A DNA stretch of 64,000 nt from Thalassotalea sp. G2M2-11 (GTDB lineage Bacteria; Pseudomonadota; Gammaproteobacteria; Enterobacterales; Alteromonadaceae), in assembly GCF_017168195.1 (NCBI RefSeq), contig NZ_JADNYL010000005.1, forward strand, positions 1-64,000, read 5' to 3'. The notes below the pieces were generated by a model, which was given only the letters and a program-made list of their open reading frames with translations, was not told where the DNA came from and did not search any database. Positions 45,246-53,875 of the stretch are shown here, in pieces. Both the position numbers and the translations under genes were made by a program. The stretch's first letter is position 1. The number at the start of each line of letters is the position of its first letter.

Positions 45246-46844
45246 TTAAGCCGCTTTGGAGCTTTGTTTTGTGCTCTGTGGTGTTCTGATCAGGTAATCA
45301 AATGCCCCTAAGGCGGCGTTTGCACCGCTACCCATGGCAATAATTATTTGTTTATATGGGCTATGGGTAACATCGCCAGCTGCAAACACTCCAGGCATGC
45401 TCGTTTGCCCATTCATTTGCGTGATAATTTCACCTTGTGCTGATAACTCAACATCACCTTGAAGAAATTGACTATTTGGCACTAAGCCAATTTGCACAAA
45501 GACGCCTGCAAGCGCAATATGATGATCGGTCTTGGTTTTACGACAAGTATAGTTCAGACCCGATACGCGTTTGCCATTGCCGACAATTTCAGTGGTTTGA
45601 GCATGCGTTACTATCGTTATATTTGGCATTTTATTCGCTTTATCTTGTAAAACTGCATCAGCTCTTAGTTTTTCATCAAATTCAAGTACAGTAACATGTT
45701 CAACAATACCGGCTAAATCAATGGCAGCTTCAATCCCTGAGTTTCCTCCACCAATTACTGCGACGGATTTGCCTTTAAATAACGGTCCATCACAATGTGG
45801 GCAATAGGCAACTCCCTTACCACGATAAGTTTGTTCGCCGGGAACGTTAATTTCACGCCAGCTAGCTCCTGTAGCAATTAACACTGAGCGACTTTGCAAT
45901 TGAGCACCACTCTCTAACTCTATGGTGATCAATTCACCTATCGCTTGAGCTTCGATGATTTTTTTGACGCGTTGGTTATTAATAATATCGATATCATAAT
46001 CTTTAACATGTTCTTCAAGGCTAGCGACAAGTTTAGGCCCTTCAGTGGCTTTTACTGAAATAAAGTTTTCAATTGCCATGGTGTCTTGTACTTGCCCGCC
46101 AAAACGATCTGCCACTAACGCTGTTTTAATGCCTTTTCGCGCACTATAAATGGCTGCTGATGCCCCCGCAGGGCCACCACCTACGACTAGAAAGTCAAAC
46201 GGTGTTTTCTGTTCGAGTTGCTCTGCTTGGCGTTGTTTAGCATTAACATCAACCTTAGTGAGTATGTCATTTAAAGTTACCCGCCCTTGAGCAAATGGTT
46301 TTCCGTTAAGATAAACTGAAGGCACGGCTAAAATATTACGTTGTTCGACTTCATCGTTAAATAGCGCACCATCTATCATGGTATGACTGATGTTTGGGTT
46401 GATGGCTGCCATCATATTAAGTGCTTGAACGACCTCAGGGCAGTTTTGACAACTTAATGAAATATAACTTTCAAATTGAAAGTGGCCAGATAAGTTTTTG
46501 ACTTGTTCAATGGTTTCTGCACTTAACTTTATTGGATGACCTCCACTGTGTAAAAGCGCTAGCACAAGTGAGGTAAATTCATGTCCCATAGGAATACCAG
46601 CAAAGTGCATATTACTGTTATTGGCAACAGAATGTACTCGCATAGAAGGAATGCGTATTTGTTCGTCACTCGCCGCTTCACTGGTTGTTAATGTGATCAA
46701 GGATGACAATTGTGCAATTTCTTGTGCAAGTTGTTTAAGCTCGGTTGATTTGGCGCTATTATCAATAAAGATAGTAAGCTCAACGGCGGTTTTTAATTGT
46801 TGTAAATACTGAGTTAATTGAGTTTTTAAATTTGCATCTAGCAT
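45246..46844 (-). CDS. ahpF: Alkyl hydroperoxide reductase subunit F
   Basis: A 532-residue NADH-dependent flavoprotein that regenerates AhpC. The N-terminal domain has two thioredoxin folds with the C-Q-N-C pair ([11 protein letters not shown]), and the C-terminal thioredoxin-reductase part has the FAD motif [13 protein letters not shown] and the redox pair C-P-H-C (YCPHCDGP). The start at 46844 has AGGTAG upstream. It follows ahpC by 96 nt; a 10-bp intercistronic hairpin may lower its expression relative to ahpC. Confidence 0.96.
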   Translation of the reverse strand: MLDANLKTQLTQYLQQLKTAVELTIFIDNSAKSTELKQLAQEIAQLSSLITLTTSEAASDEQIRIPSMRVHSVANNSNMHFAGIPMGHEFTSLVLALLHSGGHPIKLSAETIEQVKNLSGHFQFESYISLSCQNCPEVVQALNMMAAINPNISHTMIDGALFNDEVEQRNILAVPSVYLNGKPFAQGRVTLNDILTKVDVNAKQRQAEQLEQKTPFDFLVVGGGPAGASAAIYSARKGIKTALVADRFGGQVQDTMAIENFISVKATEGPKLVASLEEHVKDYDIDIINNQRVKKIIEAQAIGELITIELESGAQLQSRSVLIATGASWREINVPGEQTYRGKGVAYCPHCDGPLFKGKSVAVIGGGNSGIEAAIDLAGIVEHVTVLEFDEKLRADAVLQDKANKMPNITIVTHAQTTEIVGNGKRVSGLNYTCRKTKTDHHIALAGVFVQIGLVPNSQFLQGDVELSAQGEIITQMNGQTSMPGVFAAGDVTHSPYKQIIIAMGSGANAALGAFDYLIRTPQSTKQSSKAA

Positions 46845-46895
46845 AGTGAACTACCTTTAATATGATGTTATTGATCACATAGGTGATGATGGAGT

Positions 46896-46921
46896 GCTCA
46901 ACACCGAGCTGGGTGTTGAGC
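46896..46921 (-). promoter_or_regulatory. Intercistronic hairpin between ahpC and ahpF
   Basis: GCTCAACACC pairs with GGTGTTGAGC around a GAGCTG loop. It follows the ahpC stop by 19 nt and lacks a T-run, so read-through to ahpF is expected; it may stabilise ahpC mRNA or attenuate ahpF. Confidence 0.65.
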
Positions 46922-46940
46922 GAATTAACTTGCCAAAGCG

Positions 46941-47510
46941 TTAGATTTTGCCAACAAGATCTAATGAAGGGGCAAGTGTTTTTTCACCTGGTTGCCATGC
47001 TGCAGGGCAAACTTCACCGTCGTGAGTGGCAACATACTGAGCAGCTTGAATTTTTCGTACTAACTCTGTTGCTGAGCGACCAATACCTAGATCATGTATT
47101 TCAGCTACTTTGATTTCGCCTTCAGGGTTTACTACAAAGGTACCGCGTAATGCTAAGCCGTCTTCTTCTATCATGACACCAAAGTTGCGAGTAAGGGTAC
47201 CGGTTGGATCACCTATCATTGGGTAATTGATTTTACCGATAGTATCTGAACTGTCATGCCATGCTTTATGAGTAAAGTGGGTGTCGGTTGATACTGAGTA
47301 AACCTCAACCCCCATTTCTTGTAACTGCGCATAATGCTCTGCAAGATCACCGAGCTCAGTAGGGCATACGAAAGTAAAATCTGCAGGATAAAAGAAAAAT
47401 ACTGCCCATTTGCCAGCAATATCAGCGTCACTAACTTCAATGAAATCGCCATTATGAAATGCGGTGGCTTTAAATGGTAATAGTTTGCTATTGATAATAG
47501 ATTGAGTCAT
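46941..47510 (-). CDS. ahpC: Alkyl hydroperoxide reductase subunit C
   Basis: A 189-residue peroxiredoxin. The peroxidatic cysteine is C49 (DFTFVCPTE) and the resolving cysteine is C168 (GEVCPAAW). It matches the E. coli-type AhpC and is followed by ahpF, its dedicated reductase. The start ATG at 47510 has GGAG upstream; the longer ORF adds 14 residues not in the family. An OxyR motif lies about 95-130 nt upstream (47601-47637), so peroxide induction is expected. Confidence 0.96.
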   Translation of the reverse strand: MTQSIINSKLLPFKATAFHNGDFIEVSDADIAGKWAVFFFYPADFTFVCPTELGDLAEHYAQLQEMGVEVYSVSTDTHFTHKAWHDSSDTIGKINYPMIGDPTGTLTRNFGVMIEEDGLALRGTFVVNPEGEIKVAEIHDLGIGRSATELVRKIQAAQYVATHDGEVCPAAWQPGEKTLAPSLDLVGKI

Positions 47511-47600
47511 GGTTTTCTCCGTTTGTGATTTATATGGTTTGGTGAAATTCACCGTTGTTTAACTTGGGGTTATCTTATAAAGCTTCTGTCGATTGGTTAA

Positions 47601-47637
47601 ATTGTTTTTATTTATAAATTTAATAGTTAGTTCCTAT
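47601..47637. promoter_or_regulatory. OxyR binding motif upstream of ahpC
   Basis: Four quartets at 11-nt steps: ATTG (47601-47604), TTAT (47612-47615), ATAG (47623-47626), CTAT (47634-47637). This matches the ATAG-N7-CTAT-N7-ATAG-N7-CTAT consensus at 14 of 16 positions with exact spacing. A candidate -10 TATAAG lies at 47574-47579 on the minus strand, so the site would overlap the -35 region, as expected for an activator. Confidence 0.75.
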
Positions 47638-47736
47638 TAATGTGTATAAAGTGAATCATTTCATTTATTTAACACTCCACAGTCAGGCGATCCTATGTAT
47701 AATTAGCGTATGTTGAGTGAATAAAAGACAGTGTGA

Positions 47737-48549
47737 ATGTGTGAATTACTGGCGATGAGTGCCAATGTACCTACAGATATTTGCTTTAGCTTTAGTGGTT
47801 TAATGCAACGTGGCGGTAATACAGGGCCACATAAAGATGGTTGGGGCATCACTTTTTATGAAGGGAAGGGCTGTCGAAGTTTCAAAGATCCGCTGCCTAG
47901 TGCACATTCTCCTATCGCTACGTTAGTCACTGAATACCCAATAAAAAGTGAAGCGGTGATTTGTCATATTCGTCAAGCTAACTCAGGTGAGATTTGTTTG
48001 GAGAACACCCATCCTTTTACGCGACAAATGTGGGGAAAAAACTGGACTTATGCCCATAATGGTCAGTTAAAAGACTTTAGCAACGAGTTGCCGGTTAAGT
48101 ATCATATCCCGATTGGCACGACAGACAGTGAACACGCTTTTTGTTGGATATTAGATCAATTACATAGCAAGTTTGCTCAGCAACAACCTGCAGATGATGT
48201 CTTGTTTAGCTTTGTTGCGCAACTATGCGAGCGCATTCATCAATTAGGGGTGTTTAACTTATTGGTTTCTGATGGTGATTGTGTGTTTGCTTTTTGTTCT
48301 ACAAAGCTGCATTGGATAACGCGTCGGGCGCCGTTTGGTGAAGCAAGTTTAATTGATGCTGAAATGGTGGTTGATTTTCAACAAGTGACCACTGATAAAG
48401 ACGTGGTTACTGTGATCGCTACGCAGCCATTAACCGATGATGAGACCTGGCATAAAATGCAGCCGGGGCAATGGCAGTTGTTTCGCTTAGGGGAGTCTAT
48501 TGCTCAAGGACAAACACAAGCGATCTCACCGGCTCCAAGTTCTGTTTAA
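47737..48549 (+). CDS. Class II glutamine amidotransferase (YafJ-like)
   Basis: A 270-residue Ntn-hydrolase. The catalytic cysteine is C2 after removal of Met1 (MCELLAMSANVP), typical for class II amidotransferases, and NTHPF and THNGQL-like (YAHNGQLKDF) motifs follow. The E. coli homologue YafJ is of unknown substrate. The protein stands alone without an attached synthase domain, so its acceptor is unknown. It is convergent with the DUF3108 gene, with no gap: the stop codons meet at 48549/48550. Confidence 0.88.
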   Translation: MCELLAMSANVPTDICFSFSGLMQRGGNTGPHKDGWGITFYEGKGCRSFKDPLPSAHSPIATLVTEYPIKSEAVICHIRQANSGEICLENTHPFTRQMWGKNWTYAHNGQLKDFSNELPVKYHIPIGTTDSEHAFCWILDQLHSKFAQQQPADDVLFSFVAQLCERIHQLGVFNLLVSDGDCVFAFCSTKLHWITRRAPFGEASLIDAEMVVDFQQVTTDKDVVTVIATQPLTDDETWHKMQPGQWQLFRLGESIAQGQTQAISPAPSSV

Positions 48550-49323
48550 TTAGTCAGGTATTTTTGCTGATGTTGTTGTTTGCTCATCGCTAATGCTTAG
48601 TTTTGATAGTTGCGCTTCGAACTGTTCTACCCCACCTTTGACTTGATATAACTTAACTAAAAGATAGTTAAGTTCAGGGGCAAACCATGCATAAGTGATG
48701 CGTTTTTTCTCAACCACTTCGCGTTTTAATTTTACTGCTTTGACTAAACCATAAGGCAACATCACATCTTCTATACCTTCGTACTGATAGACGTAGTTTT
48801 TAATTGAGCCAGAAGTGCTTATTACAGGGTAAACAAAGAGCTTTTGCTCAGGGTTAGCAATTAAATTGAGACGATTTTGTAAATGATAACTTAATTTATC
48901 TTGAATATTTTCAGGAAAATTAACCGTCATTTTTCGATTTTTTTTCAGATCTTTTGCTAAGTTTTTCTCAATATCGTACTGCCAGTCATAGGCTTTATCG
49001 CGTCCAGTGCCTTCACGAGTAAACTGATATTGTAAAGGAGTTACATGATTATCATTGAGTTTGACTCGAGTGCTTTCTTTGCGTACATCAGAAAAAATTA
49101 ACCACTCGATTTCTGTTTGGTAACTATATTGCACCTGATCATCGTTTAAATACTTTAAGGTTCTAATGCCTGTACCGACAGGCGATGATTTATGCAAAAT
49201 GTTGTAGTGTGCCGTAAAAGGTTTGATCACTGTGCCGGTTTCTTTTTGCTGTGCTTGCGCTGTGTTATCTAGGGTTAAAAAAGCGACAAAAACGAAACAA
49301 AAATGACACAGTGATTTATTCAT
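48550..49323 (-). CDS. DUF3108 family periplasmic protein
   Basis: A 257-residue exported protein; signal peptide about 1-25 (MNKSLCHFCFVFVAFLTLDN, ending AQA). Features of DUF3108: FTAHYNILHKSSPVGTGIRTL, YSYQTEIEW and YAWFAPELNYLLVKLYQ. Function unknown. The ATG at 49323 is preferred to the upstream GTG because AAAGGA sits between them at ideal spacing. It follows purN by 29 nt and is probably cotranscribed with purM-purN, a widespread but unexplained linkage in related bacteria. Confidence 0.82.
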   Translation of the reverse strand: MNKSLCHFCFVFVAFLTLDNTAQAQQKETGTVIKPFTAHYNILHKSSPVGTGIRTLKYLNDDQVQYSYQTEIEWLIFSDVRKESTRVKLNDNHVTPLQYQFTREGTGRDKAYDWQYDIEKNLAKDLKKNRKMTVNFPENIQDKLSYHLQNRLNLIANPEQKLFVYPVISTSGSIKNYVYQYEGIEDVMLPYGLVKAVKLKREVVEKKRITYAWFAPELNYLLVKLYQVKGGVEQFEAQLSKLSISDEQTTTSAKIPD

Positions 49324-49352
49324 AGATTTTCCTTTCACACAATTATTTGAAG

Positions 49353-49997
49353 TTATTCTTCGTTAGCATAGCCATGTTCTGGCAGTATTTTACCGTCTAA
49401 TACGGCGCTTTCATCTTGCATTGTCAAACGTCCATCACAGAACCATTTTACCACTAAAGGGTAAATACGGTGTTCTTGCTGATGAATTCGACTAGCTAAG
49501 ATATCAGCATTGTCTTCTGCAAAAATGGGCACCTTAGCTTGTAAAACAACAGGACCACCATCAAGCTCTTCAGTGACAAAGTGCACACTAACACCATGTT
49601 CAGTGTCACCGGCATCAATTGCGCGTTGATGAGTATTAAGTCCTTGATACTTTGGCAACAAAGAAGGGTGAATGTTCAATAATTTTCCAGAAAAATGTTG
49701 TACAAAGGCAGGGGTTAAAATTCGCATAAAACCGGCAAGTACGACAAGGTCTGGTTGGTAAGCATCTATTTGTTTAATCAATGCTTGATCGTATTGCTCT
49801 CTACTATCAAACAGTTTGTGAGAAATTGCGTGATTGGCAATATTAGCATCAGCGGCACGTGTTAAACCATAGGCATCTGCTTTATTTGAAATTACAGCGA
49901 CAACTTCTCCCGGATAGTCTGGTGTTTTGCAGGCGTCAATAATCGCCTGCAAATTTGAACCGCTACCCGAAATTAAAACGACAATTCGGCGTGGCAT
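49353..49997 (-). CDS. purN: Phosphoribosylglycinamide formyltransferase
   Basis: A 214-residue enzyme of purine synthesis that formylates GAR using 10-formyl-tetrahydrofolate. Motifs: ISGSGSNLQAIIDAC, ILTPAFVQHFSGKLLNIHPSLLP (split at residue 90-112), and GVSVHFVTEELDGGPVV with the catalytic D. It begins 5 nt after the purM stop and shares an operon with it. Confidence 0.96.
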   Translation of the reverse strand: MPRRIVVLISGSGSNLQAIIDACKTPDYPGEVVAVISNKADAYGLTRAADANIANHAISHKLFDSREQYDQALIKQIDAYQPDLVVLAGFMRILTPAFVQHFSGKLLNIHPSLLPKYQGLNTHQRAIDAGDTEHGVSVHFVTEELDGGPVVLQAKVPIFAEDNADILASRIHQQEHRIYPLVVKWFCDGRLTMQDESAVLDGKILPEHGYANEE

Positions 49998-50002
49998 AGC
50001 AA

Positions 50003-51049
50003 TTAACCTTGGTTGATGATAACTTGCTCTTGACCTGATTGCATTTGGGCAATTTCACCAATATGCCAAGCTTTTTCACCGTGTTCAGTTAAAATAGCGA
50101 TGCTGTTATCAACTTGATCGGCTGGCACAGCTATCACCATGCCAACACCACAGTTAAAGGTGCGATACATTTCATGAGTAGTGATATTTCCATTTTCTTG
50201 TAACCAGTTAAATATTTCTGGCCATTGCCAGCTATTACCGTTAATCACAGCTTGAGCACTTTCAGGTAAAACACGTGGAATGTTTTCCCAGAAGCCGCCT
50301 CCAGTGATGTGTGATAATGCGTGTACGTCTACTTGCTTTAATAACGCTAATACTGATTTTACGTAAATTTTTGTCGGTTCAATTAAATGATCGGCGATTG
50401 ATTTACCATTGAGTAACTCATTGGTATCGGTGTTATTGACTTCAAGTACTTTACGAATGAGTGAATAACCGTTTGAATGGGCGCCGGAAGAGCCTAAAGC
50501 AATTAATTGATCGCCAGCAGCAACTTTGCTGCCATCTAGCAAACGTGACTTTTCAGCAACACCAACACAGAAACCAGCGATATCGTAATCACCTTGATGA
50601 TACATTCCTGGCATTTCTGCGGTTTCACCACCGACTAGGGCACATGCTGATTGTACACAACCTTCAGCAATACCTGAAACTACAGCAGAAGCAACATCTA
50701 CATCGAGTTTTGCTGTGGCATAATAATCTAAGAAAAATAACGGCTCTGCGCCTTGGACGATAAGATCGTTAACACACATAGCCACTAAATCGATACCGAC
50801 GGTATCATGCTTACCTAAATCAATAGCAAGACGAAGCTTAGTACCAACACCATCTGTACCTGCGACTAATACGGGTTCTTCATATCCAGTTGGAAGTTGG
50901 CAAACAGAGCCAAAACCACCTAAGCCACCCATAACTTCTGGGCGAGTTGTACGTTTTACTGCACCTTTGATATTTTCTACTAGGGCATTACCTGCATCAA
51001 TATCAACGCCAGCATCTTTATAGCTTAGAGATTGCTTTTCTTCACTCAC
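50003..51049 (-). CDS. purM: Phosphoribosylformylglycinamidine cyclo-ligase (AIR synthetase)
   Basis: A 348-residue purine enzyme. Features: [43 protein letters not shown] (ATP/substrate loop), [11 protein letters not shown], and [16 protein letters not shown]. It starts at GTG 51049 (AGAGG upstream). It precedes purN by 5 nt. The 5' leader contains two inverted repeats (51087-51115 and 51132-51150). No PurR box was recognised. Confidence 0.97.
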   Translation of the reverse strand: MSEEKQSLSYKDAGVDIDAGNALVENIKGAVKRTTRPEVMGGLGGFGSVCQLPTGYEEPVLVAGTDGVGTKLRLAIDLGKHDTVGIDLVAMCVNDLIVQGAEPLFFLDYYATAKLDVDVASAVVSGIAEGCVQSACALVGGETAEMPGMYHQGDYDIAGFCVGVAEKSRLLDGSKVAAGDQLIALGSSGAHSNGYSLIRKVLEVNNTDTNELLNGKSIADHLIEPTKIYVKSVLALLKQVDVHALSHITGGGFWENIPRVLPESAQAVINGNSWQWPEIFNWLQENGNITTHEMYRTFNCGVGMVIAVPADQVDNSIAILTEHGEKAWHIGEIAQMQSGQEQVIINQG

Positions 51050-51086
51050 GGGGGGACCTCTGTTTGTTACTCACTATTAATTGAAT

Positions 51087-51150
51087 TTACCAGAACACAA
51101 GCTATTTACTGGTAATAAAGGCGCATATTCTACCAGCGCAATTGGCTGGT
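51087..51150. promoter_or_regulatory. Inverted repeats in the purM / DUF2066 divergent region
   Basis: TTACCAG (51087-51093) pairs with CTGGTAA (51109-51115) and ACCAGC (51132-51137) with GCTGGT (51145-51150). The two share the ACCAG/CTGGT element. TAGAAT read on the minus strand at 51127-51132 could be a -10. The regulator is unknown; the arrangement lies in the leader or promoter of purMN. Confidence 0.4.
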
Positions 51151-51257
51151 GAAAATCTTTAAAGCTAAATATTTTATTTTAATTATTTTTAGTAACTTAT
51201 TTCATAAAGAGTTATGATAATATTCACTTTATTAAATAATTATTTTTATCGATATTA

Positions 51258-52367
51258 ATGATATATAGGTTTGTTTTTACAGTCGTTTTATTGATGTTCG
51301 CTGTTCAGCCTGTTGTGAATGCAGTAGAAGTCAAAGATTTATACCTTGCAAAGGTAAAAGTTGACTCGCAAAGTCAAAACGATCGTAATAAGGCGTTAAA
51401 ACAAGCATTACGTGCGGTTTTAGTCAAGGTTGGTGGTCAACAACAAGTACTGTCACACCCAGAAATTAAGGCGCATTTGAACCGTTACAATCGATTTGTG
51501 ACAAACTATCGGTATGAACGAGAACAAGATCAACAATTTCTGAGCGCTAGCTTTGATCAGGCTAAAATTAACGCGTTATTTGTCAATGCAAATTTACCTT
51601 TATGGGGCAGCTTACGACCTCAGATTGTTCTTTGGTTAGTGAATGAGCAAGGTTTGGTGCGAGAATTGGCCACTGAAGAATCGAGCCAAGCATTAATTCG
51701 CTCAGTCGACGAGCTTGCTGAGCTTAGAGGGTTGCCAATTGTGTTACCTAAAGGAAATGTTACTCAGCAAACCGTTAATATTTCTGATCTTTGGGGGCGC
51801 TTTCAACAACCAATTTATCAAGCATCTATTCCTTATTTACCTGAAGCAATCTTAGTGATTCGGATCTCGGATAATACCTTATTGTCTGAAGAGCAGCTAT
51901 TAGTAGCAGAGCAATGTCAATTATTATGTCAGCCGAATATCGCACTCGATTGGAGTTTTATTTCAACTGCAACTCAAGAAGAAACACAACGTTTTAGTGA
52001 ACGTTATTATGGTACGTCACGTAATGAACTAGTGTCTCAAGCATTAAATGAGATCGCTGACGATTTATACCAGCGCTACGCGCTGACCACCGATGTGAAT
52101 AATCAATTTACCCTAGAAGTGGCAAATGTAGATTCGTTAACGGGGTATGTAAAAATTAAAGCCTTTTTAGAACAATTATCGGCGGTACAATCAGTTCAGT
52201 TAACCCATGTCAAAGGTACGGTTCGTCGTTTTAAATTAACTTTGTTGGGTTCTAAACAAGCGTTATTAGCGTCGTTACAGCTTAACAAAGCTCTGAATCA
52301 ATATATCGATCCACTTGCACCTGTTGAACCTGATGCTGTGCCAATATTTTATTGGGAGCAGCAGTGA
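51258..52367 (+). CDS. DUF2066 family periplasmic protein
   Basis: A 369-residue exported protein with a signal peptide (about 1-22, ending VVNA). The DUF2066 pattern is VEVKDLYLAKVKVDSQSQNDR followed by ALKQALRAVLVKVGGQQ. Function unknown; gene pairing with hda is conserved in Alteromonadales and Vibrionales as far as I know. Its stop codon overlaps the hda start (GTGA), indicating translational coupling. Confidence 0.84.
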   Translation: MIYRFVFTVVLLMFAVQPVVNAVEVKDLYLAKVKVDSQSQNDRNKALKQALRAVLVKVGGQQQVLSHPEIKAHLNRYNRFVTNYRYEREQDQQFLSASFDQAKINALFVNANLPLWGSLRPQIVLWLVNEQGLVRELATEESSQALIRSVDELAELRGLPIVLPKGNVTQQTVNISDLWGRFQQPIYQASIPYLPEAILVIRISDNTLLSEEQLLVAEQCQLLCQPNIALDWSFISTATQEETQRFSERYYGTSRNELVSQALNEIADDLYQRYALTTDVNNQFTLEVANVDSLTGYVKIKAFLEQLSAVQSVQLTHVKGTVRRFKLTLLGSKQALLASLQLNKALNQYIDPLAPVEPDAVPIFYWEQQ

Positions 52368-53083
52368 GTCATACTTCTCAACTAACTTTGTCTGTGCAAC
52401 TACCAGATGATGAGACATTTTTAAGCTATCAGAGTATCACCAATCATACGGTGACAGATTTACTCAAGTCTTATATAGATGCTGCTCAGGCTAAGCCGCA
52501 ATCAGGTGATATTCATGGTTTTTATTTATTTGGTTTAACTGGGGTAGGGAAAACACATTTACTACATGCCAGCTGTGCGTATGCTCAGGAACTTGGTTTA
52601 TCATCGCTATGTTTATCTTTTTCTGAACTGCAACATTTGTCGGTCGAGGTATTTGATGGCTTAGAAACCATTGATTTAATCTGTTTAGATGATGTGCAAC
52701 TAATTGCTAATGATCCGCAATGGCAACAAGCGGTATTTGATTTGTTTAATCGGGTGATTGAACATGATAAACGCATTATCATTACCGGAGATAAAAGTGT
52801 TAATCAACTTGGTTTAACTTTACCCGATCTGGGCTCACGTTTATCGTGGGGCTATGTTGAACAAGTGAAACCGTTATCGGATGAAGAAAAGCTAACGGCG
52901 ATCCAATTTCGTGCTCAGCAACGAGGTTTATTGCTTTCAGAAGACGTGGCGCGCTTTTTAATGACGCGACTCTCTCGAGAAATGACTGATTTGTTGTTTG
53001 CACTGGATAAACTCGATAAAGCTTCAATAAGGGAACAGCGTAAAATTACTATTCCCTTTATCAAACAAGTACTGCTTGATTAA
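52364..53083 (+). CDS. hda: DnaA regulatory inactivator Hda
   Basis: A 239-residue AAA+ protein that with the DNA-loaded sliding clamp stimulates ATP hydrolysis by DnaA. The N-terminal QLTLSV at residues 6-11 is the clamp-binding peptide. Walker A is GLTGVGKTH and Walker B CLDDV, with the sensor region LPDLGSRLSWG. The canonical Walker A is notable because the E. coli protein has a degenerate one. The GTG at 52364 has GGAG upstream and overlaps the preceding stop; a longer TTG-started ORF is rejected. Confidence 0.95.
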   Translation: MSHTSQLTLSVQLPDDETFLSYQSITNHTVTDLLKSYIDAAQAKPQSGDIHGFYLFGLTGVGKTHLLHASCAYAQELGLSSLCLSFSELQHLSVEVFDGLETIDLICLDDVQLIANDPQWQQAVFDLFNRVIEHDKRIIITGDKSVNQLGLTLPDLGSRLSWGYVEQVKPLSDEEKLTAIQFRAQQRGLLLSEDVARFLMTRLSREMTDLLFALDKLDKASIREQRKITIPFIKQVLLD

Positions 53084-53096
53084 AGTTCAACAGCCC

Positions 53097-53492
53097 CTAG
53101 TTTTCGTTCTCTTTTTTCTTGCGAATACTTAACCCTAATTCTTGTCCACGATATTTAGCGTAATAGGTGCCTGAAATAAACATCATACTGGCAAATAATA
53201 ACTCTAAACTGGCCCAAATAAGATCAGAAGCTGAGACCCATAACGTGGTTAAACTGTGTAAAAAATAGATCATCACAATAAAGTTTGACCAAGCGTAGGT
53301 ATATGGATTGCCTTGAATTAATCCTTTGAGCGGGAATAGTAAAGGTAAAGTAAACAAGATCAGGCTCAGTATCGGTGGCAAGGCACTTGTTGGATTGATG
53401 ACCAATAACCATAACGGCATAAAAATTAATAAAGAAAAATAGCCCGTTAAGGCTATTTTTCGATGACTGCTGGTGGAGAATATTCTTTTCAT
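53097..53492 (-). CDS. DUF2069 family membrane protein
   Basis: A 131-residue protein with four predicted membrane helices and a basic C-terminal tail (RKKKENEN). The family landmarks are NPYTYAWSNFIVMIYFLHSLT and ISGTYYAKYRGQEL. Function unknown; linked to yfgD and bepA in related genomes. It follows yfgD by 10 nt, so cotranscription is expected. Confidence 0.82.
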   Translation of the reverse strand: MKRIFSTSSHRKIALTGYFSLLIFMPLWLLVINPTSALPPILSLILFTLPLLFPLKGLIQGNPYTYAWSNFIVMIYFLHSLTTLWVSASDLIWASLELLFASMMFISGTYYAKYRGQELGLSIRKKKENEN

Positions 53493-53502
53493 TACGTTCG
53501 AC

Positions 53503-53844
53503 TTAGTTGAATAACGCTAGCACATTTTCTGGTGGACGACCGATCACTGCGTTTTTATCTTTAACAACAATTGGTCTTTCAATTAACTTAGGTGTATTTG
53601 CCATGGCATTGATTAAGGTTTCATCATCAGCGCCTTTTAAATTTTGTTCTTTAAATTCAGCCTCTTTGGTCCGCATCATTTCAACCGGCGACACTGATAA
53701 GTAGCTTAATAATTGTTTAATATCATCAACAGACAAAGGTGTTTTAAGGTATTCAACCACTTGTACATCTTGATTATGCTCTTCAATCAGCGAAAGAGTT
53801 TGACGGCTTTTTGAACAACGAGGGTTATGATAAATTGTTAACAT
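53503..53844 (-). CDS. yfgD: ArsC family reductase (YfgD-like)
   Basis: A 113-residue thioredoxin-fold protein with the ArsC active site C10 (NPRCSKSR), and the RPIVV...IGRPPE arsenate-binding segment. E. coli yfgD lies in the same place (next to hda and bepA). It could reduce arsenate, but no arsenic operon genes surround it, so the physiological substrate is unknown. Confidence 0.9.
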   Translation of the reverse strand: MLTIYHNPRCSKSRQTLSLIEEHNQDVQVVEYLKTPLSVDDIKQLLSYLSVSPVEMMRTKEAEFKEQNLKGADDETLINAMANTPKLIERPIVVKDKNAVIGRPPENVLALFN

Positions 53845-53875
53845 AAATGAGCTTCTCTTTAAATGGTAAAGGGGG

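Noticed and set aside
51050-51257. A PurR box before purM
   Set aside because: No sequence close to ACGCAAACGTTTGCGT was found.
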